Assembly: GCF_016862095.1 (NCBI RefSeq)
Contig: NZ_BOMH01000044.1
Coordinates: 18,714-82,713 of the forward strand
DNA length: 64,000 bases
Direction: 5' to 3'
Source: Actinoplanes cyaneus
GTDB lineage: Bacteria; Actinomycetota; Actinomycetes; Mycobacteriales; Micromonosporaceae
The notes under the pieces were generated by a model. It was not told where the DNA came from. It worked only from the letters and a program-made list of their open reading frames with translations, and searched no databases. This document shows, in pieces, positions 50,414 to 59,536 of the stretch (the stretch's first letter is position 1; each line of letters opens with the position of its first letter). The position numbers were made by a program, and so were the translations under genes.

Positions 50414-51025
50414 CCGCTTTCCCGGCATGCCGTCCGGCCCGCTCCGCTTCTGCGGCGCGCTCGCTCCGCTTTCCCAGCGTGCCGGACGGGCCCGCTCCGG
50501 TTCCGCGGCGCGCTCGTTCCGCCCGGCTGGCGTTCGCTGTCGTGCAGTCGCCTTGATCACAGCCATGAGCGCCAGCTCGCCCTGCTCGTCGGTGGGGATT
50601 GCTGGGCGGCTTGTTCCCAGCCGTGCGTGTCGGCTCCGGGTTGTTCAGCTGGCGCTGGTGGTTGTCCCACGGGCCGTTTGCGGCCGTGAGTGCCAGCTTT
50701 GTGTCTCCGGCTGGTGCTGGTGGTTGTTACGCGGGCTGTTTGCAGCCGTGAGTGCCAGCTTTGTGTCCTCGGCTGGTGCTGGCGGTTGTTACGCGGCTCG
50801 TTTGCGGCCGGGAGCGCCGGCTTGACGGTCTCGGCTGGGCCGGCGGTTTCTTCCCTGGGTGGGGTCGGTCGGGGGTTCCGGTGCCGGCTGCGGGCGGGTG
50901 CCGGGGTGGCGTTGTGGGAGTGGTCACGGGGGATGGTGGGGGCGGCCCACCGATTCGAGCATTCGGCAAAGGGGCTGATAGAGTTCAGCGCGCCGCTCCG
51001 GAGAGCGGTGAACGAAAGAGTTCTT
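50414..51025. other. Gene-free spacer between two tRNA-Glu genes
   Basis: This stretch is filled by CGCTCCGC-like low-complexity sequence and then by the 62-bp tandem array listed separately. Open frames here have no consistent codon bias and I do not support a gene. Confidence 0.6.
50549..50844. repeat. 62-bp tandem repeat array A
   Basis: Three clear units start at 50660, 50722 and 50784 (62, 62 and 61 bases), each opening GGTTGT and containing GCCGTGAGTGCCAGCTT or a variant. Two more decayed units can be followed back to about 50549. A second array of the same period and sequence lies at 63886. Confidence 0.88.
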
Positions 51026-51101
51026 GGTCCCGTCGTCTAGCGGCCTAGGACGCCGCCCTCTCAAGGCGGTAGCGAGGGTTCGAATCCCTTCGGGACTACC
51101 A
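51026..51101 (+). tRNA. tRNA-Glu (CTC anticodon), copy 2
   Basis: The 73-base body is identical to copy 1. Here CCA is encoded at 51099-51101. Duplication of the gene, with the repeat array between, is evident. Confidence 0.96.
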
Positions 51102-51109
51102 CGAGCTGT

Positions 51110-51135
51110 GGCCCGCACCGTGATCGGTGCGGGCC
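51110..51135 (+). terminator. Terminator hairpin after tRNA-Glu copy 2
   Basis: GGCCCGCACCG (51110-51120) pairs perfectly with CGGTGCGGGCC (51125-51135) around TGAT. T-rich sequence follows only after AGAG. Confidence 0.8.
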
Positions 51136-51138
51136 AGA

Positions 51139-51186
51139 GTCTTTTCCGGCCACGGTCTTTTCCGGCCACGGTCTTTTCCGGCCACG
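51139..51186. repeat. Three perfect 16-bp tandem repeats
   Basis: GTCTTTTCCGGCCACG occurs three times without change at 51139, 51155 and 51171, between the tRNA terminator and the MBL gene. Confidence 0.9.
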
Positions 51187-51245
51187 AACTCTGCCCGCAG
51201 CAGAGTTCTGCCGGCGGAACGGCCCGGCGTTGGGACACTGCGACG

Positions 51246-51914
51246 ATGACCGATATCGCAGTCAGTCGGGTGGACTTCGGGTACTTCGTGCGACCCGCGG
51301 AGGAGACCGGAACCGGGACGGCCCGCGTCGAGCCCGTTCTCGGCTATCTGATCGATCATCCCGGCGGCGCGATCCTGGTGGACACGGGGATGGGACAGGC
51401 GCCCGGTGTCGACGATCACTATCGGCCACGGCGGGTCGCCTTGGGCGAGGCTCTCGCGGCGACCGGGACGAGACTCGATCAGATTCGGTACGTCGTCAAC
51501 TGTCACCTGCATTTCGACCACTGCGGCGGCAACGCGGACCTGGCCGGTGTCCCGGTCTTCGCCCAGCGCTCCGAGCTGGCACTGGCCCGGACGTCGGAGG
51601 AGTACCTGGCGTCGCTGGTCGACCATCCCGGGGCGGTCCTGCAGGAGCTCGACGGCGAGGCGGAGATCGCGCCGGGGGTGCTGGTCGTGCCCACCCCCGG
51701 TCACACCGCCGGCCACCAGTCCGTCGTCGTGGTCACCGGCGACGGGACGGTGATCATCGCCGGTCAGAGTCACGATCACGCGACAGCGTTCACCGGTGAC
51801 GTCCTGGGCCGCCGCGCCGGGGTCGGGCTACCCCCGCCCTGGCTGGACAGGCTGCTCGCCCTCGACCCGCGCCGGGTTCTGTTCGCCCACGACAACGCCG
51901 TCTGGACTCCCTGA
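51246..51914 (+). CDS. MBL-fold metallohydrolase, N-acyl-homoserine lactonase-like
   Basis: The 222-residue product has NCHLHFDHCGGN, the HxHxDH zinc motif, with GHTAGHQS and AGQSHDHATAF supplying further ligands. The pattern is that of the lactonase branch (AiiA-like), but the family also includes other lactone and ester hydrolases. Quorum quenching is a possibility, not shown. It stands alone. Confidence 0.87.
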   Translation: MTDIAVSRVDFGYFVRPAEETGTGTARVEPVLGYLIDHPGGAILVDTGMGQAPGVDDHYRPRRVALGEALAATGTRLDQIRYVVNCHLHFDHCGGNADLAGVPVFAQRSELALARTSEEYLASLVDHPGAVLQELDGEAEIAPGVLVVPTPGHTAGHQSVVVVTGDGTVIIAGQSHDHATAFTGDVLGRRAGVGLPPPWLDRLLALDPRRVLFAHDNAVWTP

Positions 51915-52002
51915 CCAGGCCGGAGACGCACCCGCCCGACGGCTGCGCGAGCAACCACCGGGCGGGCGCTACGGAAGGCTCGTTCGAGAACCGGCCGGCT
52001 CC

Positions 52003-52070
52003 GGGCGAACCAGAGGCCGGGCGAACCGGAGGGCTGGCGAACCAGAGGCAGGGCGAACCAGAGGGCTGGG
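52003..52070. repeat. Short degenerate tandem repeat
   Basis: GGGCGAACCAGAGG-like units of 15-17 bases occur four times between the MBL gene and the IclR gene. The rest of the 188-base gap has no gene. Confidence 0.7.
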
Positions 52071-52102
52071 GGATCAGGGCCCCGGAGTCAGGGGGCGGGG
52101 GA

Positions 52103-52789
52103 TCAGAGGCCGGAGAGGCGCTGACCGGCACGGACGACAGCCATCGCGTGCCGCTCACCGGGCCGGCGCCCGAGTCGCTCGATCGGACCGCTTATCGAGA
52201 TGGACGCGATGACCCGGCCCGTCCGGTCGCGGATCGGCGCGGAGACGCTGGCCACCCCGGGCTCGCGCTCGGCGACACTCTGCGCCCAGCCGCGCCGCCG
52301 GACCTCGGCGAGGGTGCGGCCGGTGAACTTGCAGCGTGGCAGGAGTGGCATCACGGCCTCGGGGGGCTCCCACGCGAGCAGGATCTGTGCGGCCGAGCCG
52401 GCGACCATCGGGAGGACCGAGCCGACCGGCACGGTGTCGCGCAGGCCACTGGCGCGCTCGGCGGCGGCGACGCAGATCCGCTCGTCGGCGCGGCGCAGGT
52501 AGAGCTGCGCCGACTCGCCCGTCGCGTCCCGCAATGCGGAAAGCAGGGGCTCCGCGGCGGTCAGCAGGACGTCGGGGGCGGCGTTCGCCAGCTCGCCCAG
52601 ACGGGGGCCCGGACGCCACCTTCCCTGCGTGTCCCGGACCAGCATCCGATGGATCTCCAGGGCCTGTGCCAGGCGATGTGCGGTCGCCCGGGGAAGTTTG
52701 GTGCGCTCGACCAACTCGGCCAGGCTCGCGCCGTCGACACATGCGGCGAGAATGACAACCGCCTTGTCGAGAACGCCTACGCCGCTCAT
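52103..52789 (-). CDS. IclR-family regulator (NdgR/LtbR-like), divergent from leuCD
   Basis: The 228-residue product has an N-terminal winged helix (SLAELVERTKLPRATAHRLA) and a C-terminal effector domain with SAPIRDRTGRVIASISISGP. An IclR gene divergent from leuCD is the actinobacterial NdgR/LtbR arrangement, a regulator of leucine and amino acid genes. ATG 52789 (MSGVGVLDKAVVIL) fits the family start. Confidence 0.92.
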   Translation of the reverse strand: MSGVGVLDKAVVILAACVDGASLAELVERTKLPRATAHRLAQALEIHRMLVRDTQGRWRPGPRLGELANAAPDVLLTAAEPLLSALRDATGESAQLYLRRADERICVAAAERASGLRDTVPVGSVLPMVAGSAAQILLAWEPPEAVMPLLPRCKFTGRTLAEVRRRGWAQSVAEREPGVASVSAPIRDRTGRVIASISISGPIERLGRRPGERHAMAVVRAGQRLSGL

Positions 52790-52838
52790 ACTGTGTCCCA
52801 CAAGCCGAAACATACATTCCAGAATTTAGGATGTCCAG
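52790..52838. promoter_or_regulatory. Divergent promoter/operator region between the IclR gene and leuC
   Basis: Only 49 bases separate the starts. ACATTCC and GGATGT form an imperfect inverted repeat around AGAATTTA, a candidate binding site for the IclR protein. Both promoters must overlap here or lie within the coding regions. Confidence 0.5.
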
Positions 52839-54293
52839 ATGGTGGGAGTCACTCCCCGGAGCGGGAAACCCAGGACCCTGGCCGAGAAGGTCTGGGATGA
52901 CCACGTGGTGCGCACGGCCGAGGGCGAGCCGGACCTGCTCTTCATCGACCTGCACCTGCTGCACGAGGTCACCAGCCCGCAGGCGTTCGACGGTCTGCGG
53001 ATGGCCGGCCGGCCCGTTCGACGGACCGACCTCACGCTCGCGACGGAGGACCACAACACCCCGACCGGGTACGCGGATCCGTCGTTCAACACCCGTCGTG
53101 GCGATCTCCTGACGATCACCGACACCGTCTCGCGCACCCAGATCGAGACGCTGCGCAAGAACTGTGCCGAGTTCGGCGTGCAGATCCGCCCGCTCGGCGA
53201 CGTGAACCAGGGCATCGTGCACGTCATCGGCCCGCAGCTGGGCCTGACCCAGCCTGGCACCACGATCGTCTGCGGCGACTCGCACACCGCGACCCACGGC
53301 GCGTTCGGCGCGCTGGCCTTCGGCATCGGCACCAGTGAGGTCGAGCACGTGCTCGCCACCCAGACGCTGCCGCAGTCGAAGCCGAAGACGATGGCCGTCA
53401 CGGTCGTCGGCGACCTGCGCCCGGGCGTGAGCGCGAAGGACCTGATCCTGGCGCTGATCACGCAGACCGGCACCGGCGGCGGCAACGGCCACATCGTGGA
53501 GTACCGCGGCGAGGCGATCCGCAAGCTCTCCATGGAGGGCCGGATGACGATCTGCAACATGTCGATCGAGTGGGGCGCCAAGGCCGGCATGATCGCGCCG
53601 GACGAGACCACCTTCGCGTACCTGAAGGGTCGCCCGCACGCCCCGCAGGGCGCCGACTGGGACGCCGCCGTGGAGTACTGGCAGACCCTGCGCACCGACG
53701 ACGACGCGGAGTACGACACCGAGATCATCCTCGACGCCGCCGCGATCAGCCCGTTCATCACCTGGGGCACCAACCCGGGCCAGGGCGCCGCGCTGGACAG
53801 CGTCGTGCCGAGCCCCGAGGACTTCCTGGACGAGCAGGAGCGCGGCGCCGCCGAGCGCGCGCTGGCGTACATGGACCTGACCCCGGGCACGCCGTTCCGC
53901 GACGTCCCCGTCGACGTGGTCTTCGTCGGCTCCTGCACCAACGGCCGGCTGGAGGACCTGCGGGCCGCGGCCGACGTGATCCGCGGCCACAAGGTCGCCG
54001 ACGGCGTCCGGATGATGATCGTCCCCGGGTCGTACGTCGTGCGGGAGCAGGCCGAGGCCGAGGGCCTGGACAAGATCTTCACCGACGCCGGGGCGGAGTG
54101 GCGGTTCGCCGGCTGCTCGATGTGTCTCGGCATGAACCCGGACACGCTGAGCCCCGGGCAGCGCGCGGCGTCCACCTCCAACCGCAACTTCGAGGGCCGG
54201 CAGGGCAAGGGTGGCCGCACCCACCTGGTCTCGCCGCAGGTCGCCGCCGCCACCGCCGTGGTCGGCAAGCTGGCCGCCCCCGCCGACCTCTGA
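52839..54293 (+). CDS. leuC: 3-isopropylmalate dehydratase large subunit
   Basis: LeuC with LeuD isomerises 2- to 3-isopropylmalate and also hydrates citraconate in the citramalate route. The 484-residue aconitase-family product has VGSCTNGRLEDLR and GCSMCLGMNPD with the three [4Fe-4S] cysteines. ATG 52839 follows AGG eight bases upstream. Confidence 0.97.
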   Translation: MVGVTPRSGKPRTLAEKVWDDHVVRTAEGEPDLLFIDLHLLHEVTSPQAFDGLRMAGRPVRRTDLTLATEDHNTPTGYADPSFNTRRGDLLTITDTVSRTQIETLRKNCAEFGVQIRPLGDVNQGIVHVIGPQLGLTQPGTTIVCGDSHTATHGAFGALAFGIGTSEVEHVLATQTLPQSKPKTMAVTVVGDLRPGVSAKDLILALITQTGTGGGNGHIVEYRGEAIRKLSMEGRMTICNMSIEWGAKAGMIAPDETTFAYLKGRPHAPQGADWDAAVEYWQTLRTDDDAEYDTEIILDAAAISPFITWGTNPGQGAALDSVVPSPEDFLDEQERGAAERALAYMDLTPGTPFRDVPVDVVFVGSCTNGRLEDLRAAADVIRGHKVADGVRMMIVPGSYVVREQAEAEGLDKIFTDAGAEWRFAGCSMCLGMNPDTLSPGQRAASTSNRNFEGRQGKGGRTHLVSPQVAAATAVVGKLAAPADL

Positions 54294-54309
54294 GCCGAGG
54301 ACAAGACTC

Positions 54310-54900
54310 ATGGACAAGTTCGTCACCCACAGCGGCAAGGTCATGCCGCTGCGCCGTTCCGATGTGGACACCGACCAGATCATCCCGGCGGTCTACCTGA
54401 AGCGGGTCACCCGCACCGGCTTCGAGGACGGCCTCTTCAGCGCCTGGCGCGAGGACCCGGGCTTCGTGCTGCACAACCCGGCCCACGCCGGCGCCACCAT
54501 CCTGGTGTCGGGGCCGAACTTCGGCACCGGCTCGTCGCGCCAGCACGCCGTCTGGGCGCTGCGCGACTGGGGTTTCAAGGTGGTGATCGCGGCCCGCTTC
54601 GGTGACATCTTCCGGGGCAACGCGCTCAAGGAGGGTCTGCTCCCGGTCCAGCTCGACCAGAAGATCGTGGAAAGCCTCTGGGATCTGGCCGAGAGCGAGC
54701 CGGAAAAGCAGATCACGGTCGACCTGGCCGAGCGGGTGGTGCGTGTCGACGACGCGGCATACCCGTTCCCGATCGACGATTTCAGTCGCTGGCGTCTCAT
54801 GGAGGGCCTCGACGACATCGGACTGACGTTGCGCCACGAGGACGCGATTAGCGCGTACGAGAAGAGCCGTCCGTCTTTCAAGCCGGTCGTCGTTCTTTAA
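54310..54900 (+). CDS. leuD: 3-isopropylmalate dehydratase small subunit
   Basis: The 196-residue swivelling-domain subunit has SDVDTDQIIPAVYLKRV and GPNFGTGSSRQHAVWAL, which completes the substrate site. It is 16 bases downstream of leuC and ends at a strong terminator. Confidence 0.97.
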   Translation: MDKFVTHSGKVMPLRRSDVDTDQIIPAVYLKRVTRTGFEDGLFSAWREDPGFVLHNPAHAGATILVSGPNFGTGSSRQHAVWALRDWGFKVVIAARFGDIFRGNALKEGLLPVQLDQKIVESLWDLAESEPEKQITVDLAERVVRVDDAAYPFPIDDFSRWRLMEGLDDIGLTLRHEDAISAYEKSRPSFKPVVVL

Positions 54901-54910
54901 CTCGCGACTG

Positions 54911-54949
54911 AATTCGCCCCCGTCGGTGTCGCCGATGGGGGCGAATTTC
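54911..54949 (+). terminator. Terminator of leuCD
   Basis: AATTCGCCCCCGTCGG (54911-54926) pairs with CCGATGGGGGCGAATT (54932-54947) around TGTCG with one G-T wobble; TC follows. Confidence 0.85.
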
Positions 54950-54981
54950 GTTGGGACACAACGGATTTTTGCCACGAATGT

Positions 54982-55010
54982 TTGTGTCTCCAGGTCAGAG
55001 GGCATACGGT
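54982..55010 (+). promoter_or_regulatory. Candidate housekeeping promoter for the HU gene
   Basis: TTGTGT (54982-54987) and TACGGT (55005-55010) are separated by 17 bases. A GACACAA/TTGTGTC inverted repeat (54955-54961, 54982-54988) overlaps the -35. The gene start is 50 bases downstream. Confidence 0.6.
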
Positions 55011-55060
55011 GCGCGCAGAATGGCCTGCGACGGGCCAGTTCTCACGTCCGGGAGGAAACC

Positions 55061-55864
55061 GTGAACAAGGCCGAGCTCATTGAGGCGCTCGCCGTCAAGC
55101 TGGGCGACAGGAAGACGGCGACCACTGCGCTGGACGCGTTCATCAGTGAGGTGCAGAACGCCGTCGCCAAGGGTGACAAGGTTGCCATCACCGGCTTCGG
55201 ATCCTGGGAGAAGCGGACGCGTAATGCGCGCACCGCACGGAATCCGCGAACCGGTGAACCAGTGAAGGTGAAGAAGACGTCGGTCGCCGCATTCCGGCCC
55301 GGCAACACCTTCCGGGAACTGGTCGCCAGTGGAAAGCCGGCCAAGGCCGCGACGGCGAAGAAGACCGCCACCGCGTCCCGGACGGCAGCCGCCCCGGCCA
55401 AGACGGCCACCACCGCGCGCAAGACCACTGCCACCAAGACGGCCGGGGCCACCAAGGCGGCTGCTGCCACCAAGACGACCGGGGCCACGAAGTCGGCTGC
55501 CGCCACCAAGGCGGCGGGGGCCACGAAGACGGCCGCGGCCACCAAGACGACCGCGCCCGCGAAGACGGCGGTGAAGAAGACCGCCACGGCCACCAAGGCC
55601 GCGCCGGCCAAGAGCACCGCGAAGAAGACGGCCACGAGCGCGCCGGCCGCCAAGAAGACCACCGCCACGGCGGCGAAGAAGACCGCCACGGCGACGAAGG
55701 CCGCGGCCACCAAGCCCGCTGCCACCAAAGCCACGGCCACGAAGAAGACTGCCACGACGGCGAAGAAGACCACGGCTCGCAAGACCGTGTCGCCGGCCGC
55801 GGCACCCGCTCGCGCGAAGAGCGCGACGACCGCGCGGGCGGCGTCCACCCGCAAGGCGCGCTGA
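55061..55864 (+). CDS. HU-type nucleoid protein with long Lys/Ala/Thr-rich tail
   Basis: The first 95 or so residues are the HU fold (NKAELIEALAVKLGDRKTAT, GFGSWEKRTRNARTARNPRT). Residues 96-267 are repeats of Lys-Lys-Thr/Ala and Thr-Lys-Ala like eukaryotic H1 tails, as in mycobacterial HupB and Streptomyces HupS. It should coat and compact DNA. GTG 55061 has GGAGGA four bases upstream. Confidence 0.95.
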   Translation: MNKAELIEALAVKLGDRKTATTALDAFISEVQNAVAKGDKVAITGFGSWEKRTRNARTARNPRTGEPVKVKKTSVAAFRPGNTFRELVASGKPAKAATAKKTATASRTAAAPAKTATTARKTTATKTAGATKAAAATKTTGATKSAAATKAAGATKTAAATKTTAPAKTAVKKTATATKAAPAKSTAKKTATSAPAAKKTTATAAKKTATATKAAATKPAATKATATKKTATTAKKTTARKTVSPAAAPARAKSATTARAASTRKAR

Positions 55865-55882
55865 CCCTTCACGAATCGGGAG

Positions 55883-55913
55883 AAAGGCGTCCACCCGTAC
55901 GGGGGACGCCTTT
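55883..55913 (+). terminator. Intrinsic terminator of the HU gene
   Basis: AAAGGCGTCC (55883-55892) pairs with GGACGCCTTT (55904-55913), with an inner CCC/GGG stem; TTCTTG follows. Confidence 0.85.
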
Positions 55914-55959
55914 CTTGTTCGTGGCAGGTGTTCCCGCCGCCGGGCCTACGGTCCGGGGC

Positions 55960-56370
55960 ATGGGACACCGACCGAGGGGTCTTCTCGCCCGGGCCGGCCT
56001 CGCCGCCGGCCTGTTCGCCGTGGCGATCGTGCCCGGGTGGACGCTCGGCGACCTGGCGGAGCAGGCGACCGGCCGGCCCGTGCTGGACTGGCTGGTCACC
56101 TGCGGCTGGTCCGGCCTGGCGGTGTCCGGTCTGGCCCCGTGGTCGTCCTATCGCGTGCGGGACGGGCTGGCCGGGGCGATCCCGCTCTACGGATGGTACC
56201 TGGCCGGGGTGCTCAGCTGGCGGGTCGCGCTGCTGCCCCATCGGGACTGGGAGCCGCGCCGCGACGAGCTGTGGCGGGCCCGCTGGCTCACCGGTGACCT
56301 GATCGGACTCTGGCGGGCCGATCAGGTCACCAGCGGGAAGCCCCTAGCAGGGTCTCGCCGGACCAGGTGA
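55960..56370 (+). CDS. Small membrane protein of unknown function
   Basis: The 136-residue product has three hydrophobic segments (starting near residues 11, 42 and 70) and a basic cytoplasmic-type tail. No motif was recognised. Its last 44 bases overlap the convergent mutT1-like gene, which is unusual and weakens the exact C-terminus. Confidence 0.6.
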   Translation: MGHRPRGLLARAGLAAGLFAVAIVPGWTLGDLAEQATGRPVLDWLVTCGWSGLAVSGLAPWSSYRVRDGLAGAIPLYGWYLAGVLSWRVALLPHRDWEPRRDELWRARWLTGDLIGLWRADQVTSGKPLAGSRRTR

Positions 56371-57205
56371 GCAGCCACCCCTCGCCCTTGCGGGTCCGGT
56401 AGTCGTCCACCTCCGGATCCCCCTTCAGCGACGCCAGCAGTGACGGCATGATCTTGCCCTGGCTGCAGATCACGACCCGGCCCGCTGTCCGCACCTCGGC
56501 CAGCCGGGCGCGCGCCGCGGCCAGCTTCCCCGGCAGCGCCTCCGGCGTCTCCGGCTCGGCGAACGCGTTGTCCACCACCACCGGCAGCCGGGTCGCCCGG
56601 GCCAGCGGCTGCAGCGTCTGCGTGCAGCGCAACGGGGTGGCGGCGATCAGCCGGTGCGGCCGGAACGTGGCGAGCCGCTCGACGACCCGCTCCGACTGCT
56701 CGGACCCCTTCGCGCTGATCGGGCGCAGATTGTCCGGCCCGGACCAGGTCTTCCGCTCGCCGGCGTGGGCGTGCCGGACCAGGGCCACCACCGACGTCAC
56801 CGGTGGCAGCGCGGCCACCACGTCGAGCAGCACCCGCTCGTCGGCATGGGTGAGCCGCAGCGCGGCCTCCGGCAGCGGCAGCCAGTCCAGCTTGTCGACC
56901 TCGTCGGTGTCCTGGATCGGGCCGGTGTCCGCGGCGCGCATCAGCCAGTAGCGCACGGTCTTCGGCCGGCCGTCGGGCAACCGGTAGGAGACGTCCGGCA
57001 GGCCGAACTCCGGGATGCCGGCGACACCGGTCTCCTCGGCGACCTCCCGGACCGCGGCGGCCAGTTCCGGCTCGTCACCGGCGACGTGACCCTTGGGAAG
57101 ACTCCAGTCGTCGTACCGCGGGCGGTGCACCAGGCAGACCTCGGGAACGCCGCCCGCGCCGGGGCGGTAGAGGACACCGCCCGCGGCACGCACCGATTCG
57201 GCCAT
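56327..57205 (-). CDS. mutT1: Nudix hydrolase fused to a histidine phosphatase (MutT1-type)
   Basis: The 292-residue product has an N-terminal Nudix box GHVAGDEPELAAAVREVAEE and a C-terminal phosphoglycerate-mutase-like domain starting LVRHAHAGERKTW. In mycobacterial MutT1 this fusion degrades 8-oxo-dGTP and 8-oxo-GTP and also diadenosine polyphosphates. Its ATG shares one base with the ppk1 stop, so both are one operon. Confidence 0.92.
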   Translation of the reverse strand: MAESVRAAGGVLYRPGAGGVPEVCLVHRPRYDDWSLPKGHVAGDEPELAAAVREVAEETGVAGIPEFGLPDVSYRLPDGRPKTVRYWLMRAADTGPIQDTDEVDKLDWLPLPEAALRLTHADERVLLDVVAALPPVTSVVALVRHAHAGERKTWSGPDNLRPISAKGSEQSERVVERLATFRPHRLIAATPLRCTQTLQPLARATRLPVVVDNAFAEPETPEALPGKLAAARARLAEVRTAGRVVICSQGKIMPSLLASLKGDPEVDDYRTRKGEGWLLTWSGETLLGASRW

Positions 57206-59481
57206 CAGCTCTTCTTGCCGATGACGCGGCGCAGCAGCGCCTCCTGCAGGTGCTGCGGCCGGCCCGGAGTGCCGACGTTGCGGTGCCAGATGCCCTCGCC
57301 GTCCAGGTCCCAGCCCTCGGTGCCCTCGGCCATCGACAGCTCCAGGACGTAGCGCATCTCCTCGCGCGCCGACGGCAGGGTCACCTTGACCAGCGCCTCC
57401 ACCCGGCGGTCCAGGTTGCGGTGCATGAGGTCGGCCGAGCCCATCCAGTACTCCGCGTCGTCACCGGCGCCGAACCGGAAGATCCGCGAGTGCTCCAGGA
57501 ACCGGCCGACGATCGAGCGGACCCGGATGTTGTCCGACAGGCCGGGCACGCCGGGGCGCACCGCGCACATCCCGCGGATGATCAGGTCGACCTTCACGCC
57601 GTCCTGCGAGGCACGGTAGAGCGCGTCCGTCGTCTCCTCGTCGACCAGCGAGTTCACCTTGAACTGGACCAGCGCCTCGCCACCCGAGCGGGCGATCTTG
57701 GCCTGCTCCTCGAGACGCTCCAGCAGGCCCTTGCGGACCCCGTGCGGGGCGACGAGCAAGCGGCGGAACGTCGTCTGCCGGCTGTACCCCGTGAGCACGT
57801 TGAACAGGTCCGTGACGTCCGCCCCGACCTCCGGATCGGCGGTGAGCATGCCGAAATCCTCGTACAGCCGGGCGGTCTTGGGGTGGTAGTTGCCGGTGCC
57901 GATGTGGCAGTACCGCCGGATCTGGTTGCCCTCCTGCCGTACCACCAAGGCGGTTTTGCAGTGGGTCTTCAGGCCGACCAGGCCGTAGACGACGTGGCAG
58001 CCGGCCCGCTCCAGGGTGCGCGCCCAGGCGATGTTGGCCACCTCGTCGAAACGCGCCTTCACCTCGACCAGCACCACCACCTGCTTGCCGGCCGCGGCCG
58101 CGTCGACCAGCGCGTCGACGATCGGCGAGTCACCCGAGGTCCGGTACAGCGTCTGCTTGATGGCCAGCACGTTCGGGTCCGCCGCGGCCTGCTCGATGAA
58201 GCGCTGCACGCTGGTGGAGAACGAGTGGTACGGGTGGTGGACCAGGATGTCCGACTCACGCAGCCGGTTGAACACGCTGCGCGGGACCTCGCCGTCGGCC
58301 AGCTGCGGATGGGTCGCCGGGACGAAAGGGCGGTCCTTCAGATCATCGCGGTCGCACTCGCCGAAGACCTGCCACAGCGCCGACAGGTCGAGCAGACCGG
58401 GCACCCGCAGCACGTCGTGGCTGTCCATGTCCAGCTCGCGGACCAGCAGGTCGAGCACGTGATCGCTGATCGAGGCGGCCACCTCGAGGCGCACCGGCGG
58501 GCCGAACCGGCGCTGCGCCAGCTCCCGCTCCAGGGCCTGCAGCAGATCCTCGTCGCGGTCCTCGTCGACCTCCAGCTCGGCGTTGCGCGTCACCCGGAAC
58601 GCGTGCACCTCCAGGATCTGCATGCCGGGGAAGAGCTGGTCGAGGTGGTTGGCGATGAGCTCCTCGATGGGCAGGAACCGCACGCCACGGCTGTCGTTCT
58701 GCACCGTCACGAACCGCGGCACGTTGTTCGGCACCTTGATCCGGGCGAACAACTCCGGGTTGTCCCCGTCCGGATAGCGCAGGGCAACGGCCAGATTCAA
58801 GGACCTGCTCGAGATGTACGGGAACGGGTGCGCCGGATCCACGGCCAGTGGCGTGAGAACCGGGAACACCTGCTCGCGGAAGAACGTGCGCAGCCGCCCC
58901 TGCTCGGGCGCGTCCAGCTCCCGCCAGCTGACCAGCTCGATGCCCTCCGCCGCGAGTTTCGGCCGGACCTCGTCGGCGAAGCAGGCGGCGTGCCGGGTGA
59001 CCAGGTCGGCGGTACGTGCGGTGATCATCTCGATCTGATGGCGCAGCGAGGAGCGGTCACCGCCGCGGACCGGCAGACCGGCGCTCAACCGGCGCTTGAG
59101 CCCGGCGACCCGCACCATGAAGAACTCGTCGAGATTGCTGGCGAAGATGGCGAGGAACTTCGCCCGCTCCAGCAACGGCGTGCCCGGGTCCTCGGCGAGC
59201 GCCAGCACCCGCGCGTTGAAGTCCAGCCAGGACAGTTCCCGGTTCAGGAAACGGTCGTCGGGCAGGAAGTACTCGTCCTCGTCGTTGCCCGCCTCCGACG
59301 CGGGCCCGACCGGAATGTCCGTCACCTCGGTGCTGTCCACCGTCACCTCCACCTGTTCCGCCTCTTGTTGATCAAGCTGAACCGGTTCAATCACCGCAAC
59401 GGCGTCCGCGGGGCCGGGGCGGGGGAGAAAGCGGCCGTTCGGGCCACGCCGGCGGTTCTCGGGGGTCCGGGGCGGGTTCAT
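57205..59481 (-). CDS. ppk1: Polyphosphate kinase 1
   Basis: PPK1 makes inorganic polyphosphate from ATP. The 758-residue product has FLNRELSWLDFNARVLALAE, IKQTLYRTSGDSPIVDAL, the catalytic-His region YGLVGLKTHCKTALVV and RYCHIGTGNYHPKTARLYED. An extra N-terminal region of about 70 acidic residues precedes the core. It leads the operon with mutT1. Confidence 0.96.
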   Translation of the reverse strand: MNPPRTPENRRRGPNGRFLPRPGPADAVAVIEPVQLDQQEAEQVEVTVDSTEVTDIPVGPASEAGNDEDEYFLPDDRFLNRELSWLDFNARVLALAEDPGTPLLERAKFLAIFASNLDEFFMVRVAGLKRRLSAGLPVRGGDRSSLRHQIEMITARTADLVTRHAACFADEVRPKLAAEGIELVSWRELDAPEQGRLRTFFREQVFPVLTPLAVDPAHPFPYISSRSLNLAVALRYPDGDNPELFARIKVPNNVPRFVTVQNDSRGVRFLPIEELIANHLDQLFPGMQILEVHAFRVTRNAELEVDEDRDEDLLQALERELAQRRFGPPVRLEVAASISDHVLDLLVRELDMDSHDVLRVPGLLDLSALWQVFGECDRDDLKDRPFVPATHPQLADGEVPRSVFNRLRESDILVHHPYHSFSTSVQRFIEQAAADPNVLAIKQTLYRTSGDSPIVDALVDAAAAGKQVVVLVEVKARFDEVANIAWARTLERAGCHVVYGLVGLKTHCKTALVVRQEGNQIRRYCHIGTGNYHPKTARLYEDFGMLTADPEVGADVTDLFNVLTGYSRQTTFRRLLVAPHGVRKGLLERLEEQAKIARSGGEALVQFKVNSLVDEETTDALYRASQDGVKVDLIIRGMCAVRPGVPGLSDNIRVRSIVGRFLEHSRIFRFGAGDDAEYWMGSADLMHRNLDRRVEALVKVTLPSAREEMRYVLELSMAEGTEGWDLDGEGIWHRNVGTPGRPQHLQEALLRRVIGKKS

Positions 59482-59536
59482 GCGTTCATTCTTGCCGCTG
59501 TGAGCGGAACGTGAAACGAACTACCGGATGATCAAC

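Noticed and set aside
50549..50844. CRISPR array
   Set aside because: Whole 62-base units repeat contiguously without unique spacers, units are diverged, and no cas genes are nearby.
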